From positions 2,294,001 to 2,358,000 of the forward strand of contig NZ_CP190246.1 of NCBI RefSeq assembly GCF_039652435.2: DNA of 64,000 bases. The letters are read 5' to 3'. The position numbers and the translations under genes are program-made. Every line of letters begins with the position of its first letter. Positions within the stretch are counted from its first letter, which is position 1. Source of the stretch: Niabella insulamsoli (GTDB lineage Bacteria; Bacteroidota; Bacteroidia; Chitinophagales; Chitinophagaceae). Under the pieces are notes generated by a model, which searched no databases, was not told the DNA's origin, and worked only from the letters and a program-made list of their open reading frames with translations. Below are positions 17,362-26,624 of this stretch, one piece after another.

Positions 17362-20300
17362 CTATCTATTATCCTTAATCGTTTTCACGATATTTTGATT
17401 CTGCTTTTCGCTAAGACTCATGTTTGAATTGCTTGAATTTTTAGCATCCAATCGCAATTGAACAAGCCGTATTTTATTACTTATAAACTGTTCAAATTCG
17501 CGGTTTTTGTAAGCCTTAAATGCCAAGTAAAAATTCAATTTAAAATACGTAGAAACTCTAAGTGGAGGAAGTGTGATGTTCTCTAAAACCTCATCTATTA
17601 AAGATTTATTTGCTTTTACGTCGATGTCCAGCAAAAGAAAATAGAGCAGAAATAGTATATATTGCGATCCTGTAATTTTCTTAAAAGTCGCAATTCTTTC
17701 TTCTATTAACCTAGTCATATTGGAATGTCCTAAGCCGTCATAAAGTAAAACCTGTGCAATAGTAGGTATGAAAGTTGAAAGTGCCTTTGCAACATTTTTT
17801 CCTAATATTACTTCAAGATTTTCATCATGATCAGCGTTTTCCTCTAAAGGCACATTAGTGTAAGCGTCCATCAAATGAAAGCCAAAACACAAGTGAGCTT
17901 TGACTATGTAATCAAAAATTTCGACCATTAAGTCCTTATCTCGAATGGAATCACAATTTTTGAAGACTCGCGCGAGGATACCCAAATACTTCTCTAACGT
18001 CTCAGGATTAAGATCATTTTTGTCATAAACTTCCTTTAAATGAACTTCGGAATCGACGCCTATCGGATTTAATTCATCATTAACCTGATCCTGAGTCTCA
18101 TGATTCAGCGCCTTTTGAAGGTCTATCAATTCAACCTTTTTTCGAAATTCATGAACCTCCCCTAGTTTGTCAATTAACTTACTGTCATAGCTTGTATCTG
18201 AATAAACTTCAATTATCGGGTCGAAAATCCGGCGCGTCTTATGGTAAATCTGCCTCAAAAATTCAGTATCACTCCTATTGAGGCCACTAAAAATTTCAAA
18301 CTCATTTTTAAATCCCAAGTATAGTTGGTCGTCAGCAATTATACCATCCTTAACTTCAGGGTGCTGATGTAAATAATAAGCCAAAAAATATTCAAATACT
18401 CCATTTAGTCGAAACGTATACTTAGAATTTCGCTCCTTCAAAATACCTGCCGTAACTAAAAAATCAAAGACACTTCGAGCATCTGTTGTAATCCTTACAT
18501 TTTGCGAAATGTGTCGATCTATAAATGTTATAATATTAGTGGAGGTAGTTGAGTAAATCTGATCCCTGTAATTTTTCAAAAGATCATAAGCGATATGCGA
18601 ACATATCTCTTTGTATTGATCGAAGCCCGTCCCCCTGTCAAGTAGTAGTTGCTTTTTCTGCAACATTTCATCAACACAAAGGTCTAATATTCCGAAAAGA
18701 TTATGACTAAAATCGTCTTTTGACTTTTTGTAAATAAGCAAAATTAAAGAAAGGGTCCAGTAAGTCACTGGCAGTTGTAATTGCTGTAATATTTTGGTTA
18801 CTTTTTCTATAACATCTTCTTTACTTTCAGAATACGCATGGTAATTTTTCTCGCTGTATATCCTAATTTCCCTTCTCGTCAAATCCTTAAAATATAATTT
18901 GGTGTAGTCCAAATGATCCAACTCTTCAAAGTAAACTCGAGATGCTATAAATTCCGAACATACAATAAATTGCAAGTTCCTGTTCCTATCAAGAAAATCT
19001 ATAATCACGCTATGTGCTTTAGACATCGTGTTTAAATTGTCTATCAATAAGATTATATTATTCTCTTCCAGTAATTTCTCAGTTTCTGCTCTACTAATAT
19101 CATAGGCAATACCTATTAATCTAACGATATCTGTCTTTGAATCTCCTCTATCTTCCAAATGTTTGTAATCCAAATAAAAAGGCACCTTACCCAAAGTTGA
19201 AAAATGCTTCAAATAATGAAGTTGAATCTTTTTCAAAAGAGAAGTTTTGCCGCACTTGTCACTTCCGAATAATAAGTATTTGCTAACTGCTTCATATAAT
19301 AATTCAAAATTGAAAAATTTATCCGGGCTTTCACCTTCTGCACCACTATTACTTGATAAAACAGGAGTCGTAAAAAGTTCTAAGAAATTTTTATCATTAT
19401 CACCACCATACTCTAAGAGCAAATCGTTCGCTTTGGACAATTCTGAGGAATATTTTGATGCTATCTTTTTTCTAAACTTATTTTGTAATGACTTTTCATG
19501 GCCCATTGGGATAGCTACCTGAACAGGCTCGAGATTTAAAAATATCTTCTCCTTAGAAATGTAGGTTGCACGCTCAATCCGCGCTTCCTCTTTATTTAAT
19601 AAATCACATTCTATTATCGAATAACCAATTTCATCATCTTTAGCAAAACTAAGAGTAGCTTGTGTAGTGTTTAGTAAAACCCCGTTATGACCCTTATATT
19701 TAGTACAAATATCTTCACGGTGGGTATGACCAGAGAAAACGAGGTCAAACTCAGGATAAATTATATCTTCAAGTTCTCGACAGTTGAACTCTTTGAAATA
19801 ACTCATCGGGTGATGTAGTAGTAGTATTTTACAGTCAGCGTCTTTTATTCTGCTAATCGAATTTTTTAAAATGTTAGGTGGAAACATCAAAAAACCATTG
19901 TCGTTGCGATGACCATTTGACATCCATGCAGAATTAATGGCTACAATTGCAACTACACTTTCATTTATTTTGAACTTGGCTATATAATGTAATTCATCGC
20001 AATGCTCAAAATTATCATTAAATGTGGACGTTAAAAATTGGTAAAAATGACTGCTGCCTTTGAAACTATTTTTAAATTCGGATGTTGATCTTGTACATTC
20101 GTCATAAAGCTTATCGCTATCATTTATCTTTTCGTCAAAATAGTTTGATATTGATATTGTAACTTCTTCTCGATTAACATCATGATTGCCTTGGCAAAGA
20201 AAAATCCGAGACAACGGAATGAGTAATTCTTTAGATAATTTTAAAAAAATAGCCTGGTGAGCTGAATTAAAGTTTTCAAATTTGGTACCACTAAAAACTA

Positions 20301-20436
20301 AGTCGCCGGTAAAAATTACAACATCAATCCTTGGCTTATTTTTTAAACATTCTATCATTCTGTCAACCATTAGAGATTGATCATAATTGTTGGCATTAGG
20401 CCTAAAGTGAAAATCACCAATGTGTAAAATTCTCAT
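17362..20436 (-). CDS. Calcineurin-like metallophosphoesterase fused to a STAND/NACHT-like NTPase, candidate defence protein
   Basis: A 1024-residue cytoplasmic protein. Residues 1-290 form a calcineurin-like phosphoesterase with all metal-site motifs: GDFH (7-10), GD (44-45), GNHD (83-86), HH (208-209) and GHTH (236-239). A P-loop follows, GSDKCGKT (391-398), with Walker B IILLIDNL (461-468) and, near 690, VFEYFLAYYLHQHP, a motif typical of NACHT/STAND proteins. The rest is helical, probably a sensor. Effector-NTPase-sensor order recalls Avs-like immune proteins. It is encoded against the tra operon and looks more AT-rich than its neighbours, as cargo would. Target and trigger are unknown. 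Confidence 0.75.
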   Translation of the reverse strand: MRILHIGDFHFRPNANNYDQSLMVDRMIECLKNKPRIDVVIFTGDLVFSGTKFENFNSAHQAIFLKLSKELLIPLSRIFLCQGNHDVNREEVTISISNYFDEKINDSDKLYDECTRSTSEFKNSFKGSSHFYQFLTSTFNDNFEHCDELHYIAKFKINESVVAIVAINSAWMSNGHRNDNGFLMFPPNILKNSISRIKDADCKILLLHHPMSYFKEFNCRELEDIIYPEFDLVFSGHTHREDICTKYKGHNGVLLNTTQATLSFAKDDEIGYSIIECDLLNKEEARIERATYISKEKIFLNLEPVQVAIPMGHEKSLQNKFRKKIASKYSSELSKANDLLLEYGGDNDKNFLELFTTPVLSSNSGAEGESPDKFFNFELLYEAVSKYLLFGSDKCGKTSLLKKIQLHYLKHFSTLGKVPFYLDYKHLEDRGDSKTDIVRLIGIAYDISRAETEKLLEENNIILLIDNLNTMSKAHSVIIDFLDRNRNLQFIVCSEFIASRVYFEELDHLDYTKLYFKDLTRREIRIYSEKNYHAYSESKEDVIEKVTKILQQLQLPVTYWTLSLILLIYKKSKDDFSHNLFGILDLCVDEMLQKKQLLLDRGTGFDQYKEICSHIAYDLLKNYRDQIYSTTSTNIITFIDRHISQNVRITTDARSVFDFLVTAGILKERNSKYTFRLNGVFEYFLAYYLHQHPEVKDGIIADDQLYLGFKNEFEIFSGLNRSDTEFLRQIYHKTRRIFDPIIEVYSDTSYDSKLIDKLGEVHEFRKKVELIDLQKALNHETQDQVNDELNPIGVDSEVHLKEVYDKNDLNPETLEKYLGILARVFKNCDSIRDKDLMVEIFDYIVKAHLCFGFHLMDAYTNVPLEENADHDENLEVILGKNVAKALSTFIPTIAQVLLYDGLGHSNMTRLIEERIATFKKITGSQYILFLLYFLLLDIDVKANKSLIDEVLENITLPPLRVSTYFKLNFYLAFKAYKNREFEQFISNKIRLVQLRLDAKNSSNSNMSLSEKQNQNIVKTIKDNR

Positions 20437-20449
20437 TCAGTGTTAATTT

Positions 20450-20596
20450 ATGAAAAATAATGGATTAAAACCTCAGTTAGCTTCGACGACTAAGCAATCT
20501 ATTTTTTCTGATAATACAAACCCAGCATCTGAAGGTATTATTAAATCCCAAATTTCTAGATACACAATCCAGCAATGTGGAAAACTTGTGATTTAG
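20450..20596 (+). CDS. Possible 48-residue protein divergent from the phosphoesterase-NTPase gene
   Basis: A 48-codon frame begins 14 bp from the start of the divergent NTPase gene. It reads MKNNGLKPQLASTTKQSIF and continues polar, without a membrane segment, to GKLVI. I do not recognise it. It could be a small partner protein, the remnant of a tra gene cut by the insertion, or chance. The remaining 300 bp up to traE (20597-20892) hold no frame I can support and probably the promoter for traE. Confidence 0.25.
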   Translation: MKNNGLKPQLASTTKQSIFSDNTNPASEGIIKSQISRYTIQQCGKLVI

Positions 20597-20892
20597 GTTA
20601 AAATCTTCCCTGCAATTAATTCAGATGACTAATGTTTATTTTAGGTATGCACACTCAAGACGGTTACGTCAATTTAACAACTATTCAGTGAGCTTCCGTT
20701 TTTGAAGTCTTATCGTCTTAATGATAGATGTATACTAGACTAGTTGCTGGTGTTCATTTAATATTAATCGGCATTCAAAGCCAAACTATCTCTTCAACTG
20801 ACACAATTTATAAAGTCTTTTTTTCCATAACATCTTTGTCTCGAAAGCCCGCAAGGTGTGGGATAACAGTAACAAATTAATGTGTGTCAATT

Positions 20893-21198
20893 ATGGAAAA
20901 ACAAAGAAAAAAAGTACTTCTCGCATTAATAGCAATACTTTCTAAGATTAGCACGTTCGCCCAAGGCAACGGAGGCGCCGGCATCAATGAAGCTACTCAG
21001 ATGGTAACCGGCTATTTCGATCCAGCTACTAAGTTAATCTATGCTATTGGAGCCGTAGTCGGATTAATCGGCGGTGTAAAAGTGTACAACAAATTCAGCA
21101 GCGGCGATCCGGACACTTCGAAGACCGCGGCATCCTGGTTTGGCGCCTGCATTTTCCTGATTGTGGCTGCTACTATCCTGCGTTCTTTTTTCCTTTAA
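20893..21198 (+). CDS. traE: DUF4134 small membrane protein, conjugative element TraE
   Basis: The start is the ATG at 20893 (MEKQRKK); a GTG nine bases earlier is possible. The 101 residues have a hydrophobic leader ending at STFAQG, an ATQMVTGYFDPATKLIYAIGAVVGLIGGVKVYNKF block and a second helix (WFGACIFLIVAATILRSFFL). This is the DUF4134 pattern, a VirB2-like pilin candidate of Bacteroidota type IV secretion systems. GDPDTSK between the two helices is conserved. Confidence 0.9.
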   Translation: MEKQRKKVLLALIAILSKISTFAQGNGGAGINEATQMVTGYFDPATKLIYAIGAVVGLIGGVKVYNKFSSGDPDTSKTAASWFGACIFLIVAATILRSFFL

Positions 21199-21209
21199 GC
21201 CTTTGCCTC

Positions 21210-21542
21210 ATGAGTAATTATAATATCAATAAAGGCATTGGCAGAACAGTTGAGTTCAAAGGTTTAAAAGCGCAATATTTATTTCTATTCGCAGGTGGAC
21301 TGTTAGGAGTGTTGATCCTTGTGATGGTGATGTACATAGCAAGCGTCAACTCCTACTTCTGCCTGTTATTCGGCGCTGGCGGCGCCTCGCTTATTATCTG
21401 GAAAACCTTTTCCATGAATAGCAAATATGGCGAACACGGGCTTATGAAACTTGGCGCAAAAAAAAGACACCCCCGCTATATCATATGCCGCAAAAGAGTA
21501 CCTCGTTATTTAAAAAATACCTCCAACCCCAGCCAACCATGA
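21210..21542 (+). CDS. traF: DUF4133 membrane protein, conjugative element TraF
   Basis: A 110-residue VirB3-like protein starting MSNYNINKGIGRTVEFKGLKAQYL, the usual DUF4133 opening, followed by two adjacent membrane helices (about 25-68). It follows traE by 11 bp, and its stop codon overlaps the likely traG ATG, so the three genes are translationally coupled. Confidence 0.88.
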   Translation: MSNYNINKGIGRTVEFKGLKAQYLFLFAGGLLGVLILVMVMYIASVNSYFCLLFGAGGASLIIWKTFSMNSKYGEHGLMKLGAKKRHPRYIICRKRVPRYLKNTSNPSQP

Positions 21543-24046
21543 AAAATACATCAAAAATCACTACACTGGAAAGCAAATTTCCGCTACTGGCGGTAGAGAA
21601 TAACTACATTATTTCTAAAGATGCAGACATCACTGTTTGCTTCCAGGTCCATCTGCCGGAATTATTCACTGTTGCAACTCAGGAATACGAAGCCATTCAT
21701 TCCGCCTGGCATAAAGCTGTCAAGACCCTCCCGAACTATACAATCGTTCACAAACAGGATTGGTATATCAAAGAAAACTACGCACCAGATATTAGTAAAG
21801 AAGATTCAAGTTTTCTGGCAAAATCTTATCAGCGACATTTCAATGAACGTCCCTTTCTCAATCATTACTGTTATCTATTCCTTACCAAAACCACTAAAGA
21901 ACGTATGCGCATGCAGAGCGACTTCAGTTCTCTATGCAAGGGCGTTTTGATTCCAAAGGAAATAAGGGATAAAGAAACCGTTCATCGCTTTATGGAAGCT
22001 GTTGCGCAGTTTGAACGCATCATAAACGATAGTGGGCTAGTCAGGCTGCAACGGCTCACTGAGCCTGACCTCATTGGCTCTGATGGCAAACAGGGTTTAC
22101 TCGAACAATACCTAACCCTATCCAGGAAGACACAAACTCCCCTGCAGGACATTTCACTGGGCTCTGAGGAAGTCCGAATAGGTAATAAAAGGCTTTGCCT
22201 GCATACATTATCTGACACAGATGACCTTCCTGGGACTGTATCCTCCAATACGAGATATGAAAAACTGTCTACCGATAGAAGTGACTGCCTACTATCCTTT
22301 GCAGCCCCTGTTGGCTTATTACTTAGCTGCAATCATATTTATAACCAGTATTTGTTCCTGGATAACAGCGATTCTAATTTGCGCAAGTTTGAAAAATCGG
22401 CTAGAAACATGCACTCGCTGGCAAGGTATAGCCGCGCCAACCAAATCAATAAAGAATGGATAGAAAAATACTTAAACGAAGCGCATAGCTTCGGTTTATC
22501 GTCTATCCGTGCCCATTTTAATGTTATAGCATGGGCTGAAGATTCTCTTGAACTAAAGCAATTGAAAAATGATACAGGAAGTGCTTTAGCACTCATGGAA
22601 TGTAAACCACGTCACAATACGGTTGATACAGCAACGCTTTATTGGGCGGCGATGCCCGGCAACGCAGGTGATTTTCCCAGTGAAGAAAGCTTTTACACTT
22701 TTATCGAACCAGCTCTATGCTTTTTTACAGAAGAAACCAATTATCAAAGCTCCCCCTCTCCTTTCGGTATTAAAATGGCCGATCGGCTGACCGGCAAACC
22801 GATCCACCTGGATATTTCTGATTTACCCATGAAGCGCGGGACTATTACCAACCGTAATAAATTCATATTGGGGCCATCTGGTTCAGGAAAAAGCTTCTTC
22901 ACTAATCACATGGTCCGCCAGTATTATGAGCAAGGTGCTCATGTACTTTTGGTGGATACTGGTAATAGCTATCAAGGGCTTTGCGAGTTGATCCGGGGCA
23001 AAACCAAAGGTGCAGACGGAGTTTATTTTACTTACACGGAAGATAATCCTATTGCTTTTAATCCATTTTATACAGAAGATGGCGTGTTTGACATTGAGAA
23101 AAGAGAAAGTATCAAAACCTTAATACTCACGCTCTGGAAACGAGATGACGAGCCTCCTAAACGCTCGGAAGAAGTGGCTTTATCGAACGCCGTTTCCGGA
23201 TACATCGAACATATAAAACTGACGGATAAATCCCCTTCTTTTAACGGCTTTTATGATTACATCCAATCCGATTATCGAAAAGTACTTGAAACAAAGCAGG
23301 TGCGCGAGAAAGACTTTGATCTGGCTAATTTCCTGAATGTTTTGGAGCCCTATTACAAAGGCGGCGAATATGACTACCTGCTCAACTCCGAGAAGCAGCT
23401 AGACCTGCTTTCTAAGCGCTTTATCGTATTTGAAATCGATGCCATCAAGGATCACAAAATTCTGTTCCCCATTGTCACCATTATCATAATGGAAGTATTC
23501 ATCAATAAAATGCGAAGATTGAAAGGCATCCGCAAGCTTATCCTCATTGAAGAAGCCTGGAAAGCCATCGCTAAAGAAGGAATGGCTGAGTACATTAAAT
23601 ACCTATTCAAAACGGTGCGTAAGTTCTTCGGCGAAGCCATTGTGGTAACCCAGGAAGTGGATGATATCATCCACTCTCCCATCGTAAAAGAAAGCATCAT
23701 CAATAACTCAGATTGCAAGATCCTATTGGATCAACGCAAGTATATGAACAAGTTCGACGATATACAGGCCATGCTGGGCCTCACCGAAAAGGAAAAATCA
23801 CAGGTACTTTCTATTAATATGAATAATGATCCCAAGCGGCTTTACAAAGAAGTCTGGATCGGACTTGGTGGCACCCATTCCGCTGTTTATGCCACTGAGG
23901 TAAGTACAGAGGAATACCTCGCCTATACCACCGAAGAATCAGAAAAACTTGAAGTTATGCAGCTTGCTCAGGAACTGGACGGCAATGTTGAACAGGCTAT
24001 TAAGCGAATAGCGCTGCAAAGAAAAGAACAACAAGACAATTTTTAA
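21539..24046 (+). CDS. traG: VirB4-like conjugation ATPase, TraG
   Basis: From the ATG at 21539 (MKNTSKITTLESKFPLLAVEN), which overlaps the traF stop as ATGA, the protein has 835 residues. An earlier start at 21485 would overlap traF by 58 bp and is less likely. Walker A is LGPSGSGKSFFTNHM, and Walker B lies in LILIEEAWKAIAKEGM. RKFFGEAIVVTQEVDDI is the following VirB4/TraC motif. It would energise assembly of the mating channel at the inner membrane. Size and order are normal for the family. Confidence 0.93.
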   Translation: MKNTSKITTLESKFPLLAVENNYIISKDADITVCFQVHLPELFTVATQEYEAIHSAWHKAVKTLPNYTIVHKQDWYIKENYAPDISKEDSSFLAKSYQRHFNERPFLNHYCYLFLTKTTKERMRMQSDFSSLCKGVLIPKEIRDKETVHRFMEAVAQFERIINDSGLVRLQRLTEPDLIGSDGKQGLLEQYLTLSRKTQTPLQDISLGSEEVRIGNKRLCLHTLSDTDDLPGTVSSNTRYEKLSTDRSDCLLSFAAPVGLLLSCNHIYNQYLFLDNSDSNLRKFEKSARNMHSLARYSRANQINKEWIEKYLNEAHSFGLSSIRAHFNVIAWAEDSLELKQLKNDTGSALALMECKPRHNTVDTATLYWAAMPGNAGDFPSEESFYTFIEPALCFFTEETNYQSSPSPFGIKMADRLTGKPIHLDISDLPMKRGTITNRNKFILGPSGSGKSFFTNHMVRQYYEQGAHVLLVDTGNSYQGLCELIRGKTKGADGVYFTYTEDNPIAFNPFYTEDGVFDIEKRESIKTLILTLWKRDDEPPKRSEEVALSNAVSGYIEHIKLTDKSPSFNGFYDYIQSDYRKVLETKQVREKDFDLANFLNVLEPYYKGGEYDYLLNSEKQLDLLSKRFIVFEIDAIKDHKILFPIVTIIIMEVFINKMRRLKGIRKLILIEEAWKAIAKEGMAEYIKYLFKTVRKFFGEAIVVTQEVDDIIHSPIVKESIINNSDCKILLDQRKYMNKFDDIQAMLGLTEKEKSQVLSINMNNDPKRLYKEVWIGLGGTHSAVYATEVSTEEYLAYTTEESEKLEVMQLAQELDGNVEQAIKRIALQRKEQQDNF

Positions 24047-24072
24047 TTGATTAATCACTAAACAAAATAGAA

Positions 24073-24705
24073 ATGAAAAATTTAAGACTACTAGGATACA
24101 CCTTGTTACTATTAGCTATCTCTTCGTTTGCTAAAGCGCAATTCGTGGTGACTGACCCCGCCAATCTCATATCCGGCATCCTTAATTCCGCAAACGAGAT
24201 CGTTCAGACCTCTAATACCGTCTCTAATGTTGTCAAAAACTTTAAGGAAGTGGAAAAGCTCTACAAGCAGGGAAAGGAATATTATGATAAGCTTAAAGCA
24301 GTGGATAATCTGGTGAAGGACGCCCGCAAAGTGCAAGAGACCGTGCTAATGGTTGGCGATGCCGCCGAGATATATGTCAGCAATTTCGGCAAGATGATGA
24401 ACGATCCCAATTTCACGGCGAAGGAGTTAACCGCCATCGCGAACGGGTATTCTAAACTCCTAAATGAAAGTACCGCTTTACTCAAAGAGCTCAAACAGAT
24501 TGTTTCTTCCACCAGCCTTTCGCTTTCCGATAAAGAACGTATGGACGTTATCGACAATGTACATAAAGAAGTGAAAGATTACTATAACCTCGTTCGGTAT
24601 TACACAAATAAAAACATATCGGTAAGCTATCTAAGAGCAAAAAAGAAAAACAACACAAAGCGGGTATTGGAACTCTATGGAACTGCTGAACAAAAATATT
24701 GGTAA
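24073..24705 (+). CDS. traI: DUF4141 exported protein, conjugative element TraI
   Basis: A 210-residue protein with an N-terminal signal peptide (MKNLRLLGYTLLLLAISSFAKA-QF) and a mature part of long, coiled-coil-like helices (IVQTSNTVSNVVKNFKEVEKLYKQGKEYYDKL). This is the DUF4141 family, related in role to VirB5. It acts in the periplasm as part of the transfer apparatus. traJ starts 3 bp after its stop. Confidence 0.88.
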   Translation: MKNLRLLGYTLLLLAISSFAKAQFVVTDPANLISGILNSANEIVQTSNTVSNVVKNFKEVEKLYKQGKEYYDKLKAVDNLVKDARKVQETVLMVGDAAEIYVSNFGKMMNDPNFTAKELTAIANGYSKLLNESTALLKELKQIVSSTSLSLSDKERMDVIDNVHKEVKDYYNLVRYYTNKNISVSYLRAKKKNNTKRVLELYGTAEQKYW

Positions 24706-24708
24706 GCC

Positions 24709-25707
24709 ATGGACTTTAATAATCTGCATGAACTGTTGCGCTCTTTATATGAAGAGATGTTACCGCTCTCCGGGCAAATGGCCGGCGTTGCTAAAGGTCT
24801 GGCTGGCTTGGGTGCACTATTCTATGTTGCGCTAAAAGTATGGCAGGCCTTGAGCCGAGCGGAACCCATAGATGTATTTCCGATGCTACGTCCCTTTGCG
24901 ATCGGCCTTTGCATCATGTTTTTTCCTACAATAGTTTTAGGCACTATCAATATGGTTATATCGCCTGTAGTAAAAGGTACCCATGCAATGCTGGAAGGCC
25001 AAGTCCTGGACTTAAATAAGTTACAAGAACAAAAAGATCAGTTAGAGCGGGAAGCCATGCTTCGCAATCCGGAAACGGCCTATCTGGTAAGTGATGAGGA
25101 GTTCGATAAAAAACTGGAGGAACTCGGGTGGTCGCCGTCCGATCTGGCAACGATGACCGGCATGTACCTGGACAGGCAAGCCTACAAGATGGAGAAAGCT
25201 ATTAAAGAGTGGTTTCGGGATCTGCTGGAAATTCTTTTTCAGGCTGCGGCACTCGTGATAGACACGATACGCACTTTCTTTCTCATTGTACTATCCATAC
25301 TCGGGCCTATTGCTTTTGCGATAAGCGTATGGGATGGATTTCAAACAACTCTGACGCAGTGGCTGACCCGGTATATAAGCGTCTACCTATGGTTACCCAT
25401 TTCGGATATGTTCAGCTCTATTCTCGCAAAAATACAGTCGCTGATACTGGAACGGGATATAGAGATGCTGGCCGACCCCACTTATATACCTGACACATCT
25501 GATACCGTATATATCATTTTTATGTTGATTGGCATAGTGGGCTACTTCACGGTTCCAACAGTCGCAGGCTGGGTGATACAAGCAGGTGGTGCCGGAAACT
25601 TCATGCGCAACGTGAACCAAACAGCCACAAAAACAGGCAATCTAGCTGGTGCCGGAACCGGCGCGGCCGCTGGTAATATCGGAGGCCGGCTTATAAACAA
25701 ACATTAA
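24709..25707 (+). CDS. traJ: Conjugative element membrane protein TraJ (VirB6-like)
   Basis: A 332-residue polytopic protein with helices near 22-45, 60-85, 180-215, 220-240 and 265-290, and a Gly/Ala-rich C-terminus (TKTGNLAGAGTGAAAGNIGG). The central cytoplasmic or periplasmic region is charged. The segment FRDLLEILFQAAALVIDTIRTFFLIVLSILGPIAFAISVW is the conserved block of Bacteroidota TraJ. It is thought to form the inner-membrane channel. Confidence 0.88.
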   Translation: MDFNNLHELLRSLYEEMLPLSGQMAGVAKGLAGLGALFYVALKVWQALSRAEPIDVFPMLRPFAIGLCIMFFPTIVLGTINMVISPVVKGTHAMLEGQVLDLNKLQEQKDQLEREAMLRNPETAYLVSDEEFDKKLEELGWSPSDLATMTGMYLDRQAYKMEKAIKEWFRDLLEILFQAAALVIDTIRTFFLIVLSILGPIAFAISVWDGFQTTLTQWLTRYISVYLWLPISDMFSSILAKIQSLILERDIEMLADPTYIPDTSDTVYIIFMLIGIVGYFTVPTVAGWVIQAGGAGNFMRNVNQTATKTGNLAGAGTGAAAGNIGGRLINKH

Positions 25708-25720
25708 TCATTTTCAAATT

Positions 25721-26344
25721 ATGGAATTTAAAACGCTAAGAAATATCGAAAACAGCTTTAGACAGATAAGATTGTATGCTATAGTGTTTGCCGCTATTTG
25801 TATCAGTGTGACAGGTTTTGCTGTTTGGCAGTCCTACCGATTTGCCGAGCTGCAACGAAAAAAAATATATGTATTGGACAAAGGTAAATCGCTGATGGTG
25901 GCTTTATCCCAGGATGCAGCTATTAACAGGCCGGTCGAAGCCCGTGAGCATGTCCGTCGTTTCCATGAGCTTTTTTTCACCATAGCACCAGATAAAAATG
26001 CGATCGAAAATAATATGCAGCGGGCTTTTAATATGGCCGATAAGTCTGTTTTCGACTACTATAAAGATTTATTAGAGAAGGGATATTACAATCGTATCAT
26101 ATCAGGTAATATCCAGCAGCGTATAGAAGTCGATAGTGTAATATGCAATTTTGACCATTATCCCTATACCGCTACTACTTATTCCAAACAATTTATTATA
26201 CGCTCCAGTAATATCACCCGTCGTAGCCTGATTACTTCATGCAATCTCATTAACTCGGTTCGCTCCGATAATAATCCGCAAGGTTTCAATATTGAAAAAT
26301 TCAGGGTCATCCAGAATACTGACGAAGCATTGATTGAGCGATAA
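25721..26344 (+). CDS. traK: Conjugative element protein TraK (VirB8-like)
   Basis: A 207-residue protein with a short cytoplasmic start (MEFKTLRNIENSFRQIR), one membrane helix (about 18-38) and a periplasmic domain beginning FAELQRKKIYVLDKGKSLMVALSQDAAINRPVEAREHVRRFHELFF. This start and fold pattern are typical of TraK in CTnDOT-like elements. It likely holds the transfer complex together in the periplasm. Confidence 0.9.
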   Translation: MEFKTLRNIENSFRQIRLYAIVFAAICISVTGFAVWQSYRFAELQRKKIYVLDKGKSLMVALSQDAAINRPVEAREHVRRFHELFFTIAPDKNAIENNMQRAFNMADKSVFDYYKDLLEKGYYNRIISGNIQQRIEVDSVICNFDHYPYTATTYSKQFIIRSSNITRRSLITSCNLINSVRSDNNPQGFNIEKFRVIQNTDEALIER

Positions 26345-26354
26345 AACAACTCAT

Positions 26355-26606
26355 ATGAAAAAATTTAGCATCTTATTAACGGGTAGGTTGGATAAATTCA
26401 AAGCAAGCTGGGAAAAACTTTCCGTAGTAAGTCAACAAAAACTGGTGCTGTTGCTATTTACGATCTATTTGGCCCTGACTGTAGGTATCATGCTTAAGGT
26501 ATTCATCGATTTGTTACGCCCCGACCCAATAATCCATTTTAAGCATATTGAAAATCCATTAATACCAAAGGAACAATCTACCACTGGTGCGAATGATTCT
26601 ATTTAA
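26355..26606 (+). CDS. Small membrane protein, TraL-like
   Basis: From the ATG at 26355 (MKKFSILLTGRLDKFKASWEKLSVVSQQKLVLLLFTIYLALTVG) the protein has 83 residues, with one membrane helix near 38-55. A TTG at 26334, inside traK, is a less likely start. Size, topology and place between traK and traM fit TraL (DUF3989). Confidence 0.72.
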   Translation: MKKFSILLTGRLDKFKASWEKLSVVSQQKLVLLLFTIYLALTVGIMLKVFIDLLRPDPIIHFKHIENPLIPKEQSTTGANDSI

Positions 26607-26624
26607 AAATTTTAAACTAAAAAA

